DNA of 64,000 nucleotides from Symbiodinium natans (GCA_905221605.1 CAJNDS010002293.1:79501-143500); one strand, 5' to 3'. Shown: positions 12,952 through 24,499, numbered from the stretch's first letter. Notes: a model not told the origin generated them from the letters alone. Numbers and translations: made by a program.

Positions 12952-14224
12952 TTATGCTAGACGCCGGCGCTTCTGCGAAGCATCGGCAAAGAGCGCAGCT
13001 GCCTTGTCAACATTCATTTGGAGGATAGCTTTAGCAGCATCCTCCGCATTCATCTGCAGCATCTCGTCGGTTGACATGGATCGTGCTGACATCGCAGTTA
13101 CTGCGGCCGCCTTGTGGAAGGGCAGCAGATTCAAGATCTTTTGTGCAGCGGCGCTTTCCATGTAGCCTAGGATGGCCCTAAAAACCCTCTGAAAAAGACT
13201 CCTAAATCTATTCCTCTTAAACACAGTAGGGAAAAACAACAAAATATCCCAAGGGCCTACCTAGCAACCGAGTATTGCGACAACATCCTTGACTTGCATG
13301 GTCGCCACCATGAACGCAGCCTTGGCTGCTGGAAGCTTTACAAGGATGTCCGCCGCATTCTTCTCCCTCACCTCCGCCAACAAACGAGCTGCTTGAGAGT
13401 CATCCATAAACATGAGTACAGCGCTTGCGTGCAAGCTGCTGAGACAAAACAGGATGTAGTTGACTGACACCCGAGTAACCCGAGGATCTGCTTCAAAAGG
13501 ATCAAAAGGTACTGTCTTGTCTTCCTTCGCGGCCATCTTCTCAAGAATCTCTGCGGCAACCAGTGGTTCCATGGCTGCCACGAAGCTTGCAATCTTCCTT
13601 TATACTGATCTTGGAACCATCGCAAACAGTATGATTTTAGCTATTTCTTACGAATTATAGTACCCAAAAGCTGTTTCTTAGGAATTATAGTACCCAACAA
13701 TTAGAAAAATATTCCCAAACATCCCAAAGCTTCTGCCACTGCCGATTCCGATCAAAAAAGCCGTCGCATTGGACTTCCGAGGAAATCAGATCAGCCGCCC
13801 GGGCACGTTCTATCTCAGCAAGGAAGCTTGCAACCTTGACTGTGTCCATGTGTAAGAAAAGGCCCAGCAGAGTCTTATCCTCCTTGTATCTTCTGAGGAG
13901 GATCTCCCGAAGAGTAGCAGTGTCCATCAGTGAGAAGACCTTGCAGGCAAAGTCTCGACTGACACCTTCACGGCGGAACAAAACCTTGCTCATGCCTGCC
14001 ACGCCCATGGACATCAAGATGTCGGCGGCCTTTTTCAGCTCCATTTCCTTCAGGACCTGCACCGCCACATTCGTGCCGCAGGGATCATCACAGTCGATCC
14101 TGTCCTGGGCTTGTGTTAGAATGTCACTTGCCGTGGCAGTATCCATGTGCTGGAATATGCGCCCAAGCTTGTCAAAGTCCATCTTCGACACGGTCTTTGC
14201 AAGGTGGGCCAGCTCCCTTTCCAT
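12952..14224 (-). CDS. Helical-repeat protein, MgtE N-domain/FliG-like, 3 exons
   Basis: Predicted 344-residue protein from exons 13734-14224, 13269-13597 and 12952-13166 (reading order), starting at the ATG at 14224 and ending TAA at 12952. It is built of repeated ~20-30-residue helical units with the signature (M)..(K)AADIL..M, for example VLKEMELKKAADILMSM, AAEILEKM and EKNAADILVKL. This resembles the cytoplasmic N domain of MgtE magnesium transporters and FliG repeats. No membrane segment or CBS domain is visible, so it is not a complete MgtE. Both introns are element insertions, and the first uses a GA donor. With them removed the repeats run through without a break. The cellular role is unknown; a protein-interaction scaffold is an inference. 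Confidence 0.65.
13167..13268 (-). mobile_element. Intron of MgtE-like gene (family G introner)
   Basis: On the minus strand the 102-nt intron starts GTTG, followed by CTAGGTAGGCCCTTGGG, and ends GGGCCATCCTAG. The ends form an inverted repeat (CTAGG..GGCCCT). The presumed target duplication is degraded (GTTG versus GCTA). The join gives codons for AILGYMES, continuing the helical repeat. Similar elements occur near 14790-14860 and within 32026-32193. Confidence 0.7.
13598..13733 (-). mobile_element. Intron with GA donor (family B introner)
   Basis: On the minus strand the intron is GAAG plus CTTTGGGATGTTTGGGAA, ending ATCAGTATAAAG, and is followed by GAAG. The 4-bp direct repeat GAAG flanks the element, so the donor is GA. 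The join restores Q-K-I-A-S-F in the repeat protein. Inside, a ~31-bp piece (TTTCTTA.GAATTATAGTACC) is duplicated in tandem, which explains why this copy is longer than the ~100-bp copies elsewhere. Confidence 0.8.
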
Positions 14225-17200
14225 AGCTTACAAGGAGACCGCTAAGCTCGCACAGCCCGTGGATAGCTGCTTTTTGACCCAAACACAAGAAAGCGCTTCT
14301 CAAGGGCGCGGCACAGAAGCATTACTACTACAAGTATGGCGATTTGTTTTCGTCTGTACATTTACTGCTGTTGATGCGATCACTGCGTTTACTACGCTAT
14401 CTAGACAAAACTTCCTTTACAGGATACGGGGCTGAGGCCTTCAGGCACTAAACCCTCAGCCTTTAACCCAGAAACCCCTCCACCCCTACAGCTTGAAAAA
14501 CTAAACCCTAAACCCCAAACCCAAAATCCTGGGGTCGACGCTCTCATGTCCCGAGGTCGGGGCCGTCACTGCAGCTGGAGCAGTCTGTTCCCTGGTAGCC
14601 CTGCATACCTTAGTCAAGAACTAGACCCAGGAGAAACCTAGGAATAGAAAGAGCACCCTTTTTGGTTTCTAGGGGATTCTAGGGGAACCCCAACCCTAAA
14701 CAAAAAGAAACTAAGGGCCCACTCCGGGTTCTAGCTTAGTCAAGAATGGGCTTTTTCTGGCTGTGCCCGAAAACTCCTTTTTGAGCATCTTCCTGAATGA
14801 GACCCTCTTAAAACCCAACAGGGGCCGATATAAGTCATATCCCAAGGTCCTACCTTTTGTTAGAACTTGCGCTGTGTGAGGCCTTAGCGTTGAGTGTCGG
14901 GTTTTAGGGTTTAGGGTTTAGGGTTGAAATTGGGGAAAAGGATTAACCTTTGTGTTACGAGGGTCTACAAGCCTGGGTTCTTCGTGGCTGAGAGTAAGAC
15001 TTGGCGGTTCAAGGGTACTTACATTCCCAATTCGAACTGCACCTAGAAGCCCGCTGAGTCCCTTGAGTAGGTTGCTAGTCTCGGGGGTCCATGTACCCAT
15101 GAAGCTCCAAGTAGGGAACGGAAGGTTCACGTTTAGGCTCTAGAGAGGTTACCTACTCAGCGCATCGGGGTCTTCGTCAACCCTCAACCCTAAACCCTCA
15201 ACCCCAAAACCCGACCCAGAGTCCTTACACGTAGGGCTCGTGGGGGGGAGGACGGGTTGGCGCACGGGTTCCCAGATTCACAAGCTTCCCTTGTTTAAAG
15301 AAATGTCCTGTATCTGGGGATCGGAATATGATTTAAGGAGCAAGCTTTAGAGATTTCGGGTGTAGAGGGTTGTAGGCCTAGGGCTTTGATTCGGGCCTGG
15401 CCTGTCGGGTTAGTGAAGTTTACACAGCCATAAACGCCCATCCTCCTCCTCTCTCTACCATTTCAACCCTACACCCTACACCCTGAACCCTGAAATCTAA
15501 ACCCCAAACCCTAAAAGCCAAACCTGAACCCCAAATCCACAACCTCCCCGTCAGGGCCTCGGGCTGGGCTTTCAAAAGTTTCGGGTCCCTTTTGCAAAGA
15601 CTGGGTCTGACCTAACATGGTTGATGCAGGTTTGGTTGTTGAATTCTTCGCATTGGTGGATAGAGCAGGTACGCTAAACCCTAAACCCTAAACCCTAAAC
15701 CCTAAAGCCTAAAGCCTAAAGCCTAAAGCCTAATGCCTAATGCCTAAAGCCTAAACCGTTTGCCTAAACCCTAAACCCTTAACCTGGGTTCTTGCTTGCT
15801 GAATCCGGGAGTTTGGTGTGGGAACCGTGGTTGCAGAAATATGTTTGCTGAATCAAGGCTTGGTTGTTGAAGCAGGTCTTGTTCGGGTTCTAGGGCTTAG
15901 CTGGGGCTAGGGGTTAGGAATTCAGGCTTTTGAAAGATAGGGTTTCGGGTTGAGGGTCTAGGGCGCTGTCTCGATGACCCCTTGCCGACAAGGTACACGA
16001 GCATTTGCCCTTGTCCTTGAGGCAGACACCTCGCGAGACCCTGAGACCCAGAGAATTCGACCCCCGGTACACATGGACATTCCTAGCCCTAAACCCTAAA
16101 CCCTAAACCCTAAACCCTAAACCCTAAACCCTGAAACCAAACTTGTGTCTTAGTTAAGTGGAGCGGCACCTCATTTCACCCTGAACCCTAAGCTCAAAAG
16201 TCCGTAAAGCCTAAACCCCGAAACCCAAAACCCTAACCCCTAATCCCTAAACCCTAAACCCTAAACCCTAAACCCGCAACCCTCAACCCTCAAGGCCCAG
16301 GCCTTACCCCCCCAGAAAAATCAATCTAGGGTTTAGGGTTCAGGGTTCAGGGTTCAGGGTTTAGGGTTTAGGGTTTAGGGTTTTAGAGTTTTAGGGTTTA
16401 GGGTTGAGGGCTGTGGGGCCCTTCAGACAGTCCCAACAAGTAACCCCAAAGCCGAAACCACTAATCCTAAACCCTAAACCCCACACCCGCAAGCCTAAAC
16501 TACCCCAAAACCCCAAATTCCAAACCCTAAGACCTAAACCCCTAAACGTTGAATAAAGTCAGCCTCCTCAGGGTTTTAGAAGGTCTCTATGGGTCTTAGA
16601 GGGCCTTTTGCTGTACTAAACCCCCACCACCCCCAAAAACACAATTCACACACAAGAGAATGCAGAGCCCCCCCCACTGCATACAACAACATAAAGAGAG
16701 AAGGGGAGAGGGAGGGAGAGGCGGAGAGAGAGAGAGAGAGAGAGTGGGGGAGACCCAAAACCCCAAACTTTAAACCGAAATGAACCCTAAACCCTAAACC
16801 CTAAACCCTAAACCCTAAACCCTAAACCCTAAACCCTAAACCCTAAACCCTAAACCCGAAACCCTAAACCCTAAACCAAGCCTAGGGTCGAATCTCTGAG
16901 GAGAAGCCGCCTTAAAAGCCAGACGTGAAATCTTGCGCGCGCCCGAAATCCTCAAAGTTTTAGGGTTTGGGGGTGTAGGGTTAAGGGTTTAGGGTTTAGG
17001 GGTATTGGGTTTAGGGTTTGGGGTTTAGGGTTTTTGGGGCTTGGGGTTTAGGGTTTGGGGTTTAGGATGTAGGGTTTGGGGGGCTAAGGTTTAGCCCATG
17101 AACGGGGCTTAAGACACCTTAAAAAAACTCAGAGAATGCCGGCGCCTCGGTTGTTGCATGGATCTGCAAGTTCACACCAGGCCGTCTCAAAGTACCTCGC

Positions 17201-18219
17201 GCAGGGCTTCGGGTTTAGGGTTTAGAGTTTGGGGTTGGAAGTTTGGGGTTTGGGGGTAGAGGGTTTAGGGTTTAGGGATTAGCGAAGTGTAGGTCACAAG
17301 ACCTTTATTTAGTTGCCCTATAGTTCCTAAGCCCGGGAGTAACCTAGGCATAAAAGGGTGCCCTTTTTTGGGTTTAAGGGGATTAGAAGGGAACCCCAAC
17401 CCTAAAAAAAGGAAGGCAGGGCATACCCCCTGTCCTAGGTTCTGACATGCACCACAGAAAGAAGCCCTGCCACTGTTACAAGATGATCCTGGAGCGCCTG
17501 GAATGACCAAGCCGGCCAGACGAGCGTCCATCCCAAATCCCAGCACTTGAGCTTTAAATCTCCCCTAAGCCCTAAACCCTAAACCCTAAACCCTAAGCCC
17601 TAAACCCTAAACCTAAACCCTAACTAATCCTCAGGGTCCACCTGAATAAAGTTTAGGGTTTAGGGGAATACTTGGGCCTTAAGGTACTTCCTAAGGGGGG
17701 GCTATAGGTGCGAGGCGTGTTAGAGTTTAGGGTGAACTTCTAAACTGCCTAAGCCGTGACACTCCCTCAACATGCAAAACAACTCCAACACGCCTGAATT
17801 TCATGGCCTTCGTGTCCCTAAACCCTGAACCCTAAACCCTAAACCCTAAATCTTGGGGGCGTCCGCTCCCCTTTGCTGTAGGCTGATAGGCTTGGCAGCC
17901 CAGGAACCATCTTATGATGAGGGCACCGTTTTTGGGGTTGGTTACTGTGAAAGGGAACCCAGAACCCAAAAAAGGGTAAAGGGTACCACTGGGCTACGAA
18001 GTAGGGGTGCGGACAGAGGGACTTGGGCATCTGCTTCTCTGTTTCTTCCTGGATGCCTCGCACCGCCCTGTCTCGGTGCTAGAGACTCGGGCCCTCGCCC
18101 TGCCCCTAAGGCGCAAGGAAGACGTAAGTTGGTAATTTCCATGGGTGTCGTTGCACTCCATGCGGCGGGCATGTGCGCGCGCCCCAAAACTTCTAGGACT
18201 CGGGCCCTAGCCCTAATCC
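14225..18219. repeat. Telomeric arrays and small elements, no gene recognised
   Basis: Long arrays lie at 15672-15710, 16088-16130, 16320-16400 and 16783-16880. A block of variant units (GCCTAAA) lies at 15704-15760. Relatives of family E (AAAGGGTGCCCTTTTTTGGG and an inverted end) lie near 14640-14760, 17335-17450 and 17895-18005. A GA-rich microsatellite is at 16697-16745. The upstream flank 14225-14440 is non-telomeric but has no recognised coding content. Confidence 0.75.
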
Positions 18220-18296
18220 TTAAGGCTCAATGGAGACGTAATTTCCATGGGTGTCGTTGCACTCCATGCGGCGGCCATGTTGCAGGCCCAAAACAT
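18080..18296. repeat. Direct duplication of ~115 bp overlapping the last dipeptidase exon
   Basis: The segment from GACTCGGGCCCT through TCCATGCGGCGG occurs twice (about 18088-18172 and 18197-18277) with point differences. The right-hand copy forms the 3' end of the C69 gene, including its stop codon. The left copy is therefore a partial duplicate of the gene's 3' end. Confidence 0.75.
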
Positions 18297-21257
18297 AGGT
18301 GATTGCACCAAAGATCAGCGCAACGCCAAGGCAAGAGATCCATCGGGCGTCGAGGCTCGTAATCCCATGATTCCTTGGCTGACTCCGAAGAGTTTAAACT
18401 CTTAGGCTTTTAGGGTTTAGGGTTTAGGGTTTCTACAAAAACCTAAGAGAAAGCCAAGATTCCCATAGGGAAGGCCATGGAAGGGCCCAGAGGGTGACCA
18501 CAAGGTGAAGCCGACGTCTGGGCTTCTCAGCCACCAGAGTGGATACTTCTGGCCATCGGCATCCACCCCCTTGTCGGACTCGTTGTATGTGGTCACCAAG
18601 CGGCCGTACTTCGCAATGAGGTGCCAAGCCAGCTGCCACCACTCCTGCACCTTCTGCACGGCGAAGGCGTTGGCACGCTCAGCCAACTCACCCTCGGGGC
18701 ACGAAGATTCCCACCTTGCTTGTCCAAGAACCAAGGAATATAGAAAGGTTAAACTTGATCATTCCTACCCCAGTTGTCCAGTAGCTAGGGGAACTTAAGG
18801 TCAACCATCGGGATGATAAGGGGAGTATCTTACCCCAAAAAGGTTAAAAAGGATACCTACTCTACAACGAAGCGACGAACTAAGAAGAAAACCCCAACAA
18901 AGTTTAAAGCTCACTTTTCTTGGCCAACTCTACAACGAAGCCACTAAATTTAACAACTAAAAATAATAATACTAGAAATAATAATAATAATAATATTAAT
19001 AATAATAGAAATAATAATAATAATAATAACAAAGTTTTTTTGGCAAGGCAAGCCACTCCTCCAGGGCTGCGGTTGCCTCGCGATCCATCTCCAAGGCCCG
19101 GGCCCTCACCTCTGCCTTAGCTCTGGAGTAGACCCTGGAAAAAAAGTGTTTAGGGTTTAGGGTTTAGGGTTTAGGGTTTAGGGTTTAGGGTTAAGGGTTT
19201 AGGGTTTAGGGTTTAGGGTTTAGGGTTTAGGGTTTAGGGTTACTTCTTAGGTATAAGTAGCTATTATAGGAACCCAGAACCAAAAAGAATGTATTAAAGT
19301 GTAGTACTCCAAAACCCAGCTGCGTTGATCAGCTCGAAGTTCAGGTCGGAGTACTGGTTGATGAGGTTGAAGGCCCACCAAGCTGCCTGGGGTTTAGGGT
19401 TTAGGGTTTAGGGTTTGGGGTTTAGGGTTTGGGGTTTAGGGTTGGGCCTGTATCATCCCCCTAACTAACCCTACAAATTGGGCCTTTGTAAAAAGGGGTT
19501 CTTAGGGGCATAAGAGCCCAGGCAGGCAGGCCGCCTGAGTATTGAAGGTGGACATGTTCAGGCCGTGGGCGCTGTACATCTCCGGCGCCGGGATCTCTGA
19601 GGCTCCGTAGAACGGCAGCCACACGGTGCCGTGCGCTGCGTCGTAGCCGAACCAGGTGAGGCTGCGGCGACGGGGGCGAGGCTCCAGGACGTAGGAGTAG
19701 CCGGTGCGGAACATGGAGATGGCACGTTCCCACTGACCAGCGAGGCCATGAACAGGTCCGCGGTTGGGCGTGCCATGGGGTCCTGCCGCCATGCCTTTGG
19801 TGAGGTCATAGGGGGTGCCCTCGTAATGGTCTCGCAGCGCGTTCATGACCATGCCGCGCGTCACCGTGTGCTTGGGAGCCCTCACTGAGGGTGGATAGGG
19901 GTTCTTGGTCTTGGGCAGGTTCCCGAGCTCCGGGTCCAACTTGCCCCCTTCCTCTGGGCTGAGCAGGCTAAAGACACGCCACATGCGGCGGCCGCTATAG
20001 AAGCTGAGCAGGTTCTTGGTGCTCTCCACCTGTCCTGCAGCCGTGTTATACCTTAGTTGCTGAGTTCATAAGCTCCCAAAAAGTGCACATTTTCAGTTCT
20101 ATAGGGGGTCTAGTAAGTGTACTCACTCAGCTACTAAGGTACTCGTAGGGCTGGTAGCCGTAGGCACCGAAGAAGTCGAAGTCGCCCTCAAACTTTGCAT
20201 CCTTTGGGCTCCACCACCCCATCTCCTCTGCCAGCTCCGTCACCTTCGGGCTGAAGAGGTTGTTCTCCGGATCGTTCCTGTACTCCCCTTAGAACCTTAA
20301 GAAATTTATATGTTTAATATCATTAATATCCTCTTGGGTTTTATATAAACAAAACTAAGAAATCATTCCCAAGGGGGATATAGGTTCAGGTCCAGGCTGC
20401 GGATGGTGAAGGAATTTCCCACCGCCGCCACATGGTCGCTGGGCAGGCGCTGCGCCGCCCAGATGGCCGAGGCATTCAGCTTGCCCGTGAGCACGTTGAA
20501 GACCCACATGTCCCCTGGCTCCGCATCTACCAGGACTAAGGCCTCCGAGCTGCCACCATAAGCAGGGGCGTCGGGACTCCCCGAGTCGGCGCTGTAGAAG
20601 CCCTGCTCCACGGCGATGTCGCCCATCATCTGCACCGCGCACCTGGCTGTCTTGCAGCGTTCCATGGCCAACTTCGTGAGGTCTTCGATGCCCACCTATA
20701 CTGAAGTTGGAACCCTGGCAATGATTGTAATTTCAGCTGCTTCCTAGTAATTATAGTACCCCAAAAATAAATATTATTCCCAAGTATGCCAAAGCCACAC
20801 GGTTCTTGCCCCAGGGCTTGTCTTTGGTCGCTGCCCAGCCTACCGTCATGGCCGTGGCCGTGCTCTCGCCGATGGAAAGGCCCCACTCGTTCTGCATGCC
20901 ATAGTCTGTGTCCCAGTAGCCCCATGTCTCTTCCACCTGCGGAATCTCGCCAATGACCTCGAACTCCTCCTGACCCTCCACTGGATGGTACGCGGGCGCC
21001 ATGTGAGAGCTCACGAGGCGCGGGTAGGGGCTGCGCCACTCGTAGAGCTTCCGCACGGAACCTTTTGGCCACTTCTTCCTCGGCACCCGCACAAGGCGCA
21101 CGTCCGTGGTGCTTGGGCCACTGTCGTCGCTGTGAGAGACCATGGGATAGCCTGTGGTGCTTGCATCCTTGCCAACGGCAATGATGGTGCATGCCTCCCC
21201 AAAAGACCAGAGCAAGATGCTGCTTCGCACCAGGTTCCCGAAAATCGTGCGCGACAT
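18220..21257 (-). CDS. C69-family dipeptidase (PepD-like), 8 exons
   Basis: Predicted Ntn-type cysteine dipeptidase. Exons in order: 20799-21257, 20388-20695, 20143-20277, 19532-20051, 19316-19386, 19057-19134, 18417/18440-18714, and about 18220-18395. All joins through exon 7 keep frame. Family landmarks in order are the candidate nucleophile Cys23 in EACTIIAVGKDAS, the GLSIGESTATA box, LTKLAMERCKTA, ALVLVDAEPGDMWVF, WAAQRLPSDHVA, GYQPYEYNTAAGQVEST, WWAFNLINQYSD and YPLWWLRSPDVGF. Known for the family: hydrolysis of dipeptides after exposure of the N-terminal Cys. The last exon reads a hydrophobic segment, CLGVALIFGAITYVLGL, then ends SIEP-stop. A C-terminal membrane anchor is inferred, but the exon 7/8 join is unresolved. 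Without it, exon 7 runs into telomeric DNA and stops at 18417. Confidence 0.85.
18715..19056 (-). mobile_element. Intron 6 of dipeptidase gene, nested element with AAT repeat
   Basis: 342 nt. On the minus strand it is GTGG plus CTTGCCTTGCC and ends GGACAAGCAAG, followed by GTGG. The ends form an inverted repeat and GTGG is the 4-bp target duplication. The interior holds an (AAT)n tract (18960-19030) and a family C element with repeated CTACTCTACAACGAAG and TTGTCCA motifs, so elements appear nested. The join reads A-L-E-E-W-E-S-S. Confidence 0.8.
18955..19030. repeat. (AAT)n microsatellite inside an intron
   Basis: An imperfect AAT/ATA trinucleotide run, about 75 bp, within intron 6 of the dipeptidase gene. 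Confidence 0.9.
19135..19315 (-). mobile_element. Intron 5 of dipeptidase gene carrying ~14 telomeric units
   Basis: GT-AG intron of 181 nt. Positions 19147-19241 are almost pure TTTAGGG (plus-strand reading). The rest resembles family E/A remnants (CTTAGGTATAAG, GGAACCCAGAACC). The join restores I-N-A-A-G-V-Y-S-R-A-K, and its phase agrees with both neighbouring exons. Confidence 0.8.
19387..19531 (-). mobile_element. Intron 4 of dipeptidase gene, GC donor, telomeric interior
   Basis: The element ends form an inverted repeat CTGCCTGGG/CCCAGGCAG. The interior has about eight TTTAGGG/TTTGGGG units. Placing the join at GCG|GCCT..CAG|GCAG gives a GC-AG intron with correct phase and restores QAAAWWAFN, close to the family's AWWAFN motif. 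The exact border could shift by a codon because the flank repeats GCCT. Confidence 0.65.
20052..20142 (-). mobile_element. Intron 3 of dipeptidase gene (family A introner)
   Basis: On the minus strand it is GTAC plus CTTAGTAGCTGAG and ends CTCAGCAACTAAG, followed by GTAT. The target duplication is 3/4 conserved. GT-AG, 91 nt. The join gives Y-Q-P-Y-E-Y-N-T-A-A-G, matching the family pattern. Confidence 0.85.
20278..20387 (-). mobile_element. Intron 2 of dipeptidase gene, GA donor (family F introner)
   Basis: On the minus strand it is GAAC plus CTATATCCCCCTTGGG and ends CTAAGGGGAGTACAG, followed by GAAC. The perfect 4-bp repeat fixes the border. The donor is GA and the acceptor AG. The join restores S-L-D-L-N-D-P-E-N, a conserved C69 stretch. 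A second copy of this family at 59294-59397 lies outside recognised genes. Confidence 0.88.
20696..20798 (-). mobile_element. Intron 1 of dipeptidase gene (family B introner)
   Basis: On the minus strand it is GTGG plus CTTTGGCATACTTGGG and ends CAACTTCAGTATAG, followed by GTGG. Perfect 4-bp duplication, GT-AG, 103 nt. The join reads G-K-N-R-V-G-I-E-D-L-T, as expected for the family. Confidence 0.88.
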
Positions 21258-22576
21258 GGCGACTCAAAAGCAGGCCAGAGGTACTTTAGTCGGACGATCG
21301 CAATCTCGCTCCGGCCTTTAGCCAAAAATGCTACGATTGTAAGTTCGATTAGCCCCTTTTCCCCTCCCATGCTTTAAATAGCGGGTTTGGGGCTCAGGGA
21401 TTAAGATGCTAAAAAACGAATAGGACCCCACTACAAGTCACAAATGGGTGTGAAGCCGTCCTAACCTTACTTGTAAAGATGGTACACAACTCCAACAATG
21501 ATAACAGTAACAATAACAGTACATTAATGACTATAGAACTCTCTTATTTCCTCACATCAGCAAACAGCTACTAGCAGCTGCCCAAACTAAAGGGCTTCGC
21601 CCCACCCCCCTTCCTCCCCCAAAACGTAGAAGATTGGGCCAAAAACAGTCTCTGACCCTAAACCCCGAAACCCACCTAAACCCTAACCCCCAAACCCCCA
21701 AAACCCTAAACCCGAAAAACTAAGCCCTAAAGCCCCTGAACCCCCTAAACCACCCCAAAGCCCCACATGCGGCTGGCCTCAGCTCTTTCAGGCCCCACCT
21801 GTGTCTTCTGTGGGTGGGTGGAGGGGGGGGGGGGGGAGAACACCGACTGGAAACCCGAAACCCCGAACCCTAAACCTAAACACCCCAAAACAGGGGACTA
21901 AGGGCCCTGCTCCGGGTCCTAGATACCTCATAGAGGCTATATGCCTCAGTAGCCCCCCCCCCCCCCCCCCCCCCAAATAACACCTAAAGAGCTCCTAGGG
22001 TCCCTCATAAGGGTCCCTCCTTTAGTCCCTTGACAAACACCTACTCGAATGAATGTGCAAGGGCCCATGTAACAATGCAGATGTTCAGGAGGGTCTAAGG
22101 TAGCTACATGGCCCTGTTTAGGGTTTAGGGTTTAGGGTTTAGGGTTTAGGGCTTATTAAAAGGAGGTTAGGGACCATATTCAGGGCCCATGAAACTACCC
22201 TCAGAGAGGGTTCCCCCTAAGGACCCCCATAAAACCTCAACTCTCGAGCCTACACCCGAAGCCCCACAGCTCTTTGGGTTTAGGGTTTGGGATTTAGGGT
22301 TTAGGTCTAGGAGCCCCCACTCCCCAAACCAGCCCCCAAAAAACCAAAGCCAAACTTTGATCTTCTTTCGTGACTGAACCCCACAGCCACTTAAAGCCGT
22401 AAACCTCAAACCCTAACCCACATACGCACACGCTTTGAACTCTAGCCATAACTATACTTGCTCGGGTAGGGATCCCCTCCCGGTGGAAAACCCTAGGCCC
22501 AAAGCCCTAAGCCCTAAGCCCGAAACCCTAAACCCTAAACCCTAAACCCTAAACCCTAAACCCTAAACTCTCTCTC

Positions 22577-22649
22577 TAATGACGGCCGCGGGGCTCGGCG
22601 ACCAGCAGGTCGGGGCGACCGTCGCGGTTGAGATCCAAGGGGAGGAAGC
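22577..22649 (-). CDS. Exon-like island, FG-GAP/VCBS repeat
   Basis: The minus strand reads LDLNRDGRPDLLVAEP after a CAG acceptor-like trinucleotide. This matches the calcium-binding loop D-x-N-x-D-G-x-x-D-L of FG-GAP/VCBS repeats, found in integrin-like extracellular proteins. CCCTAAA units lie on the left and TTTAGGG on the right. The remainder of the gene was not found. Confidence 0.5.
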
Positions 22650-23437
22650 CTGCTGCCAGGCAGGGTTTGGGGTTTAGGGTTTAGGGTTTAGGGTTTAGGG
22701 TTTAGGGTTTAGGGTTTAGGGTTTAGGGTTTAGGGTGTAGGGTTTGGGGTTTGGGGTTTGGGGTTTAGGGTTTAGGGTCTTAGGGTCTTAGGGTCTTAGG
22801 GTCTTAGGGTTTAGGGTTTAGGGTCTTAGGGTCTTAGGGTCTTAGGGTCTCAGGGTTGGAGGTTTCGGGCTTTAAGGCTTAGGGTCTTAGGGTTTTAAGG
22901 CTTTGGGTCTCAGGGTTTCGAGTTTTTGGCCTAGGGCCATTTGTTGCAGGCCCTGCTTCGGATTTGGGGTTTGGGTATGGGATGTTCCCCCATATACTAC
23001 CAGTCCTTGATAGGGATTCTTGTCCGGGGTACGTACTATGATCCCTATTAAGAGCTGCTAGTATACTAGTATAGTACCCCCCTAATACAATCCCTCCGAA
23101 GGACTGTCAGTCTAAGAAAGAGCATCCCAAGTTTGGGTTCTTGTGTTTTGGGTTTTGGGCCTCAGGGGAAGCATCGGACCTCAACAGGACGATGCCCCTA
23201 GTGCAACTCCCTGAGGTCGAAAACCTCAACGCGAAAGAAAAAAAAAACAACGCGCACCCTCTTCTAGTCCTAAACCCTAAACCCTAGACCCTAAACCCCA
23301 AACCCCTAACCCTAAACCCCTCACAGCTCAGGTCTACATTGCCAAACCCCCCAAACTTTATAAAGGCCGGTGGCCTCTTCATCTGTTGCCCTCATACCTT
23401 AAAATAGCCCTTAGATCCACGGTTTAGGGTTTAGGGT

Positions 23438-23541
23438 TTAGGGTCCATGTACCTAAATAGGGAATACTTGGGCCTTAAAGCACTTCCCATACAGGGACTT
23501 TGGGGCCTAAGTACATAATAATGATTTATATGGACCCTTAG
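23438..23541. mobile_element. Family D palindromic element, near complete
   Basis: About 104 bp. The left arm is GGGTCCATGTACCTAAATAG and the right arm ends ATATGGACCCTTAG, an inverted repeat. The interior holds a second inverted pair, ATACTTGGGCC and GGCCTAAGTA. About 18 more copies lie in the window. A telomeric array abuts its left end. Confidence 0.8.
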
Positions 23542-23639
23542 GGTTGGTTACCCCAATAAGAACCCCGAAAATCATGCCCCTATAAAAAAAGAAACCCTAC
23601 TTAAAGAGACCACCAACCCATATAACCCCCAAGGGTCCA

Positions 23640-23702
23640 ACACTTTCCCCGCGCGGGGTGCGACATCGCTCAGCCAGGACTGGACTGCTTCGAAACAGTT
23701 CT
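23640..23702 (-). CDS. Exon-like island, unrecognised
   Basis: The minus strand reads FEAVQSWLSDVAPRAGKVLD, coding-like in composition, in a non-telomeric island. Borders and function are unknown. Confidence 0.25.
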
Positions 23703-24499
23703 AGTTTCAAGAAGACAAAGGGCTTAGAGTTCAGGGTTTAGGGTTTAGGGTTTAGGGCTTAGGGTTTAGGGCTTAGGGTTGATGTTTTAGGGCTTATAGG
23801 GTGTAACCTAGGAATGCCATGGACATCCTGCTTGGTTTAAAGGGCTTATGCGAAAACCTGACCCCTGCAAAAAGGGAATAGGGGCACCCTAAACCCTAAA
23901 CCCTAAAACCCAAAACCCAAAACCCAAAACCCTAAACCCTAAACCCGTTCTAGAATTCGTAAAAGAAGGCTTCTCGCGGAGTTGGGGCTTCGGGTCTGGG
24001 GTTCTCTGGGGTAGGCATGGGGTTTATGTTTACGGCTTCATAAGGATGATAAGAGGCAGTAAGGCTCTTAAAAAAAAAACCTAAACCCTAAACCCTAAAC
24101 CCTAAACCCGAAACCCTAAACCCTAAACCCTAAACCCTAGACCCTAATTAAACCCTAAACCCTAAACACTCAAAAAACAAATATGTTCAAACGCACCCCT
24201 GTTAGAGGGTTTAAAGTGTAGGGGCTTTTTAGCGACTTCCGAAGCAGCGCAGCCAGTTTTGTTGATGCTGCTTGCGTCGTTCCCGGACAATCGGCCAGCT
24301 TAGACTACTGTAAACTTCGACATCTGGGAAGTTAGGATTTAGGGTTTAGGGTGTAGGGTTTGAGGAGCGCGGGGGGCATGTCTATACAAGATCCCATTCG
24401 ATGCTGCGGCTCATCGAAATTTGGTGTTGAGGGCTTAGGATGCAGAGTCGCAATGAAGGACCTTCAAGCTTCCCTTCGACACCCCATTTAAACCCTAAA

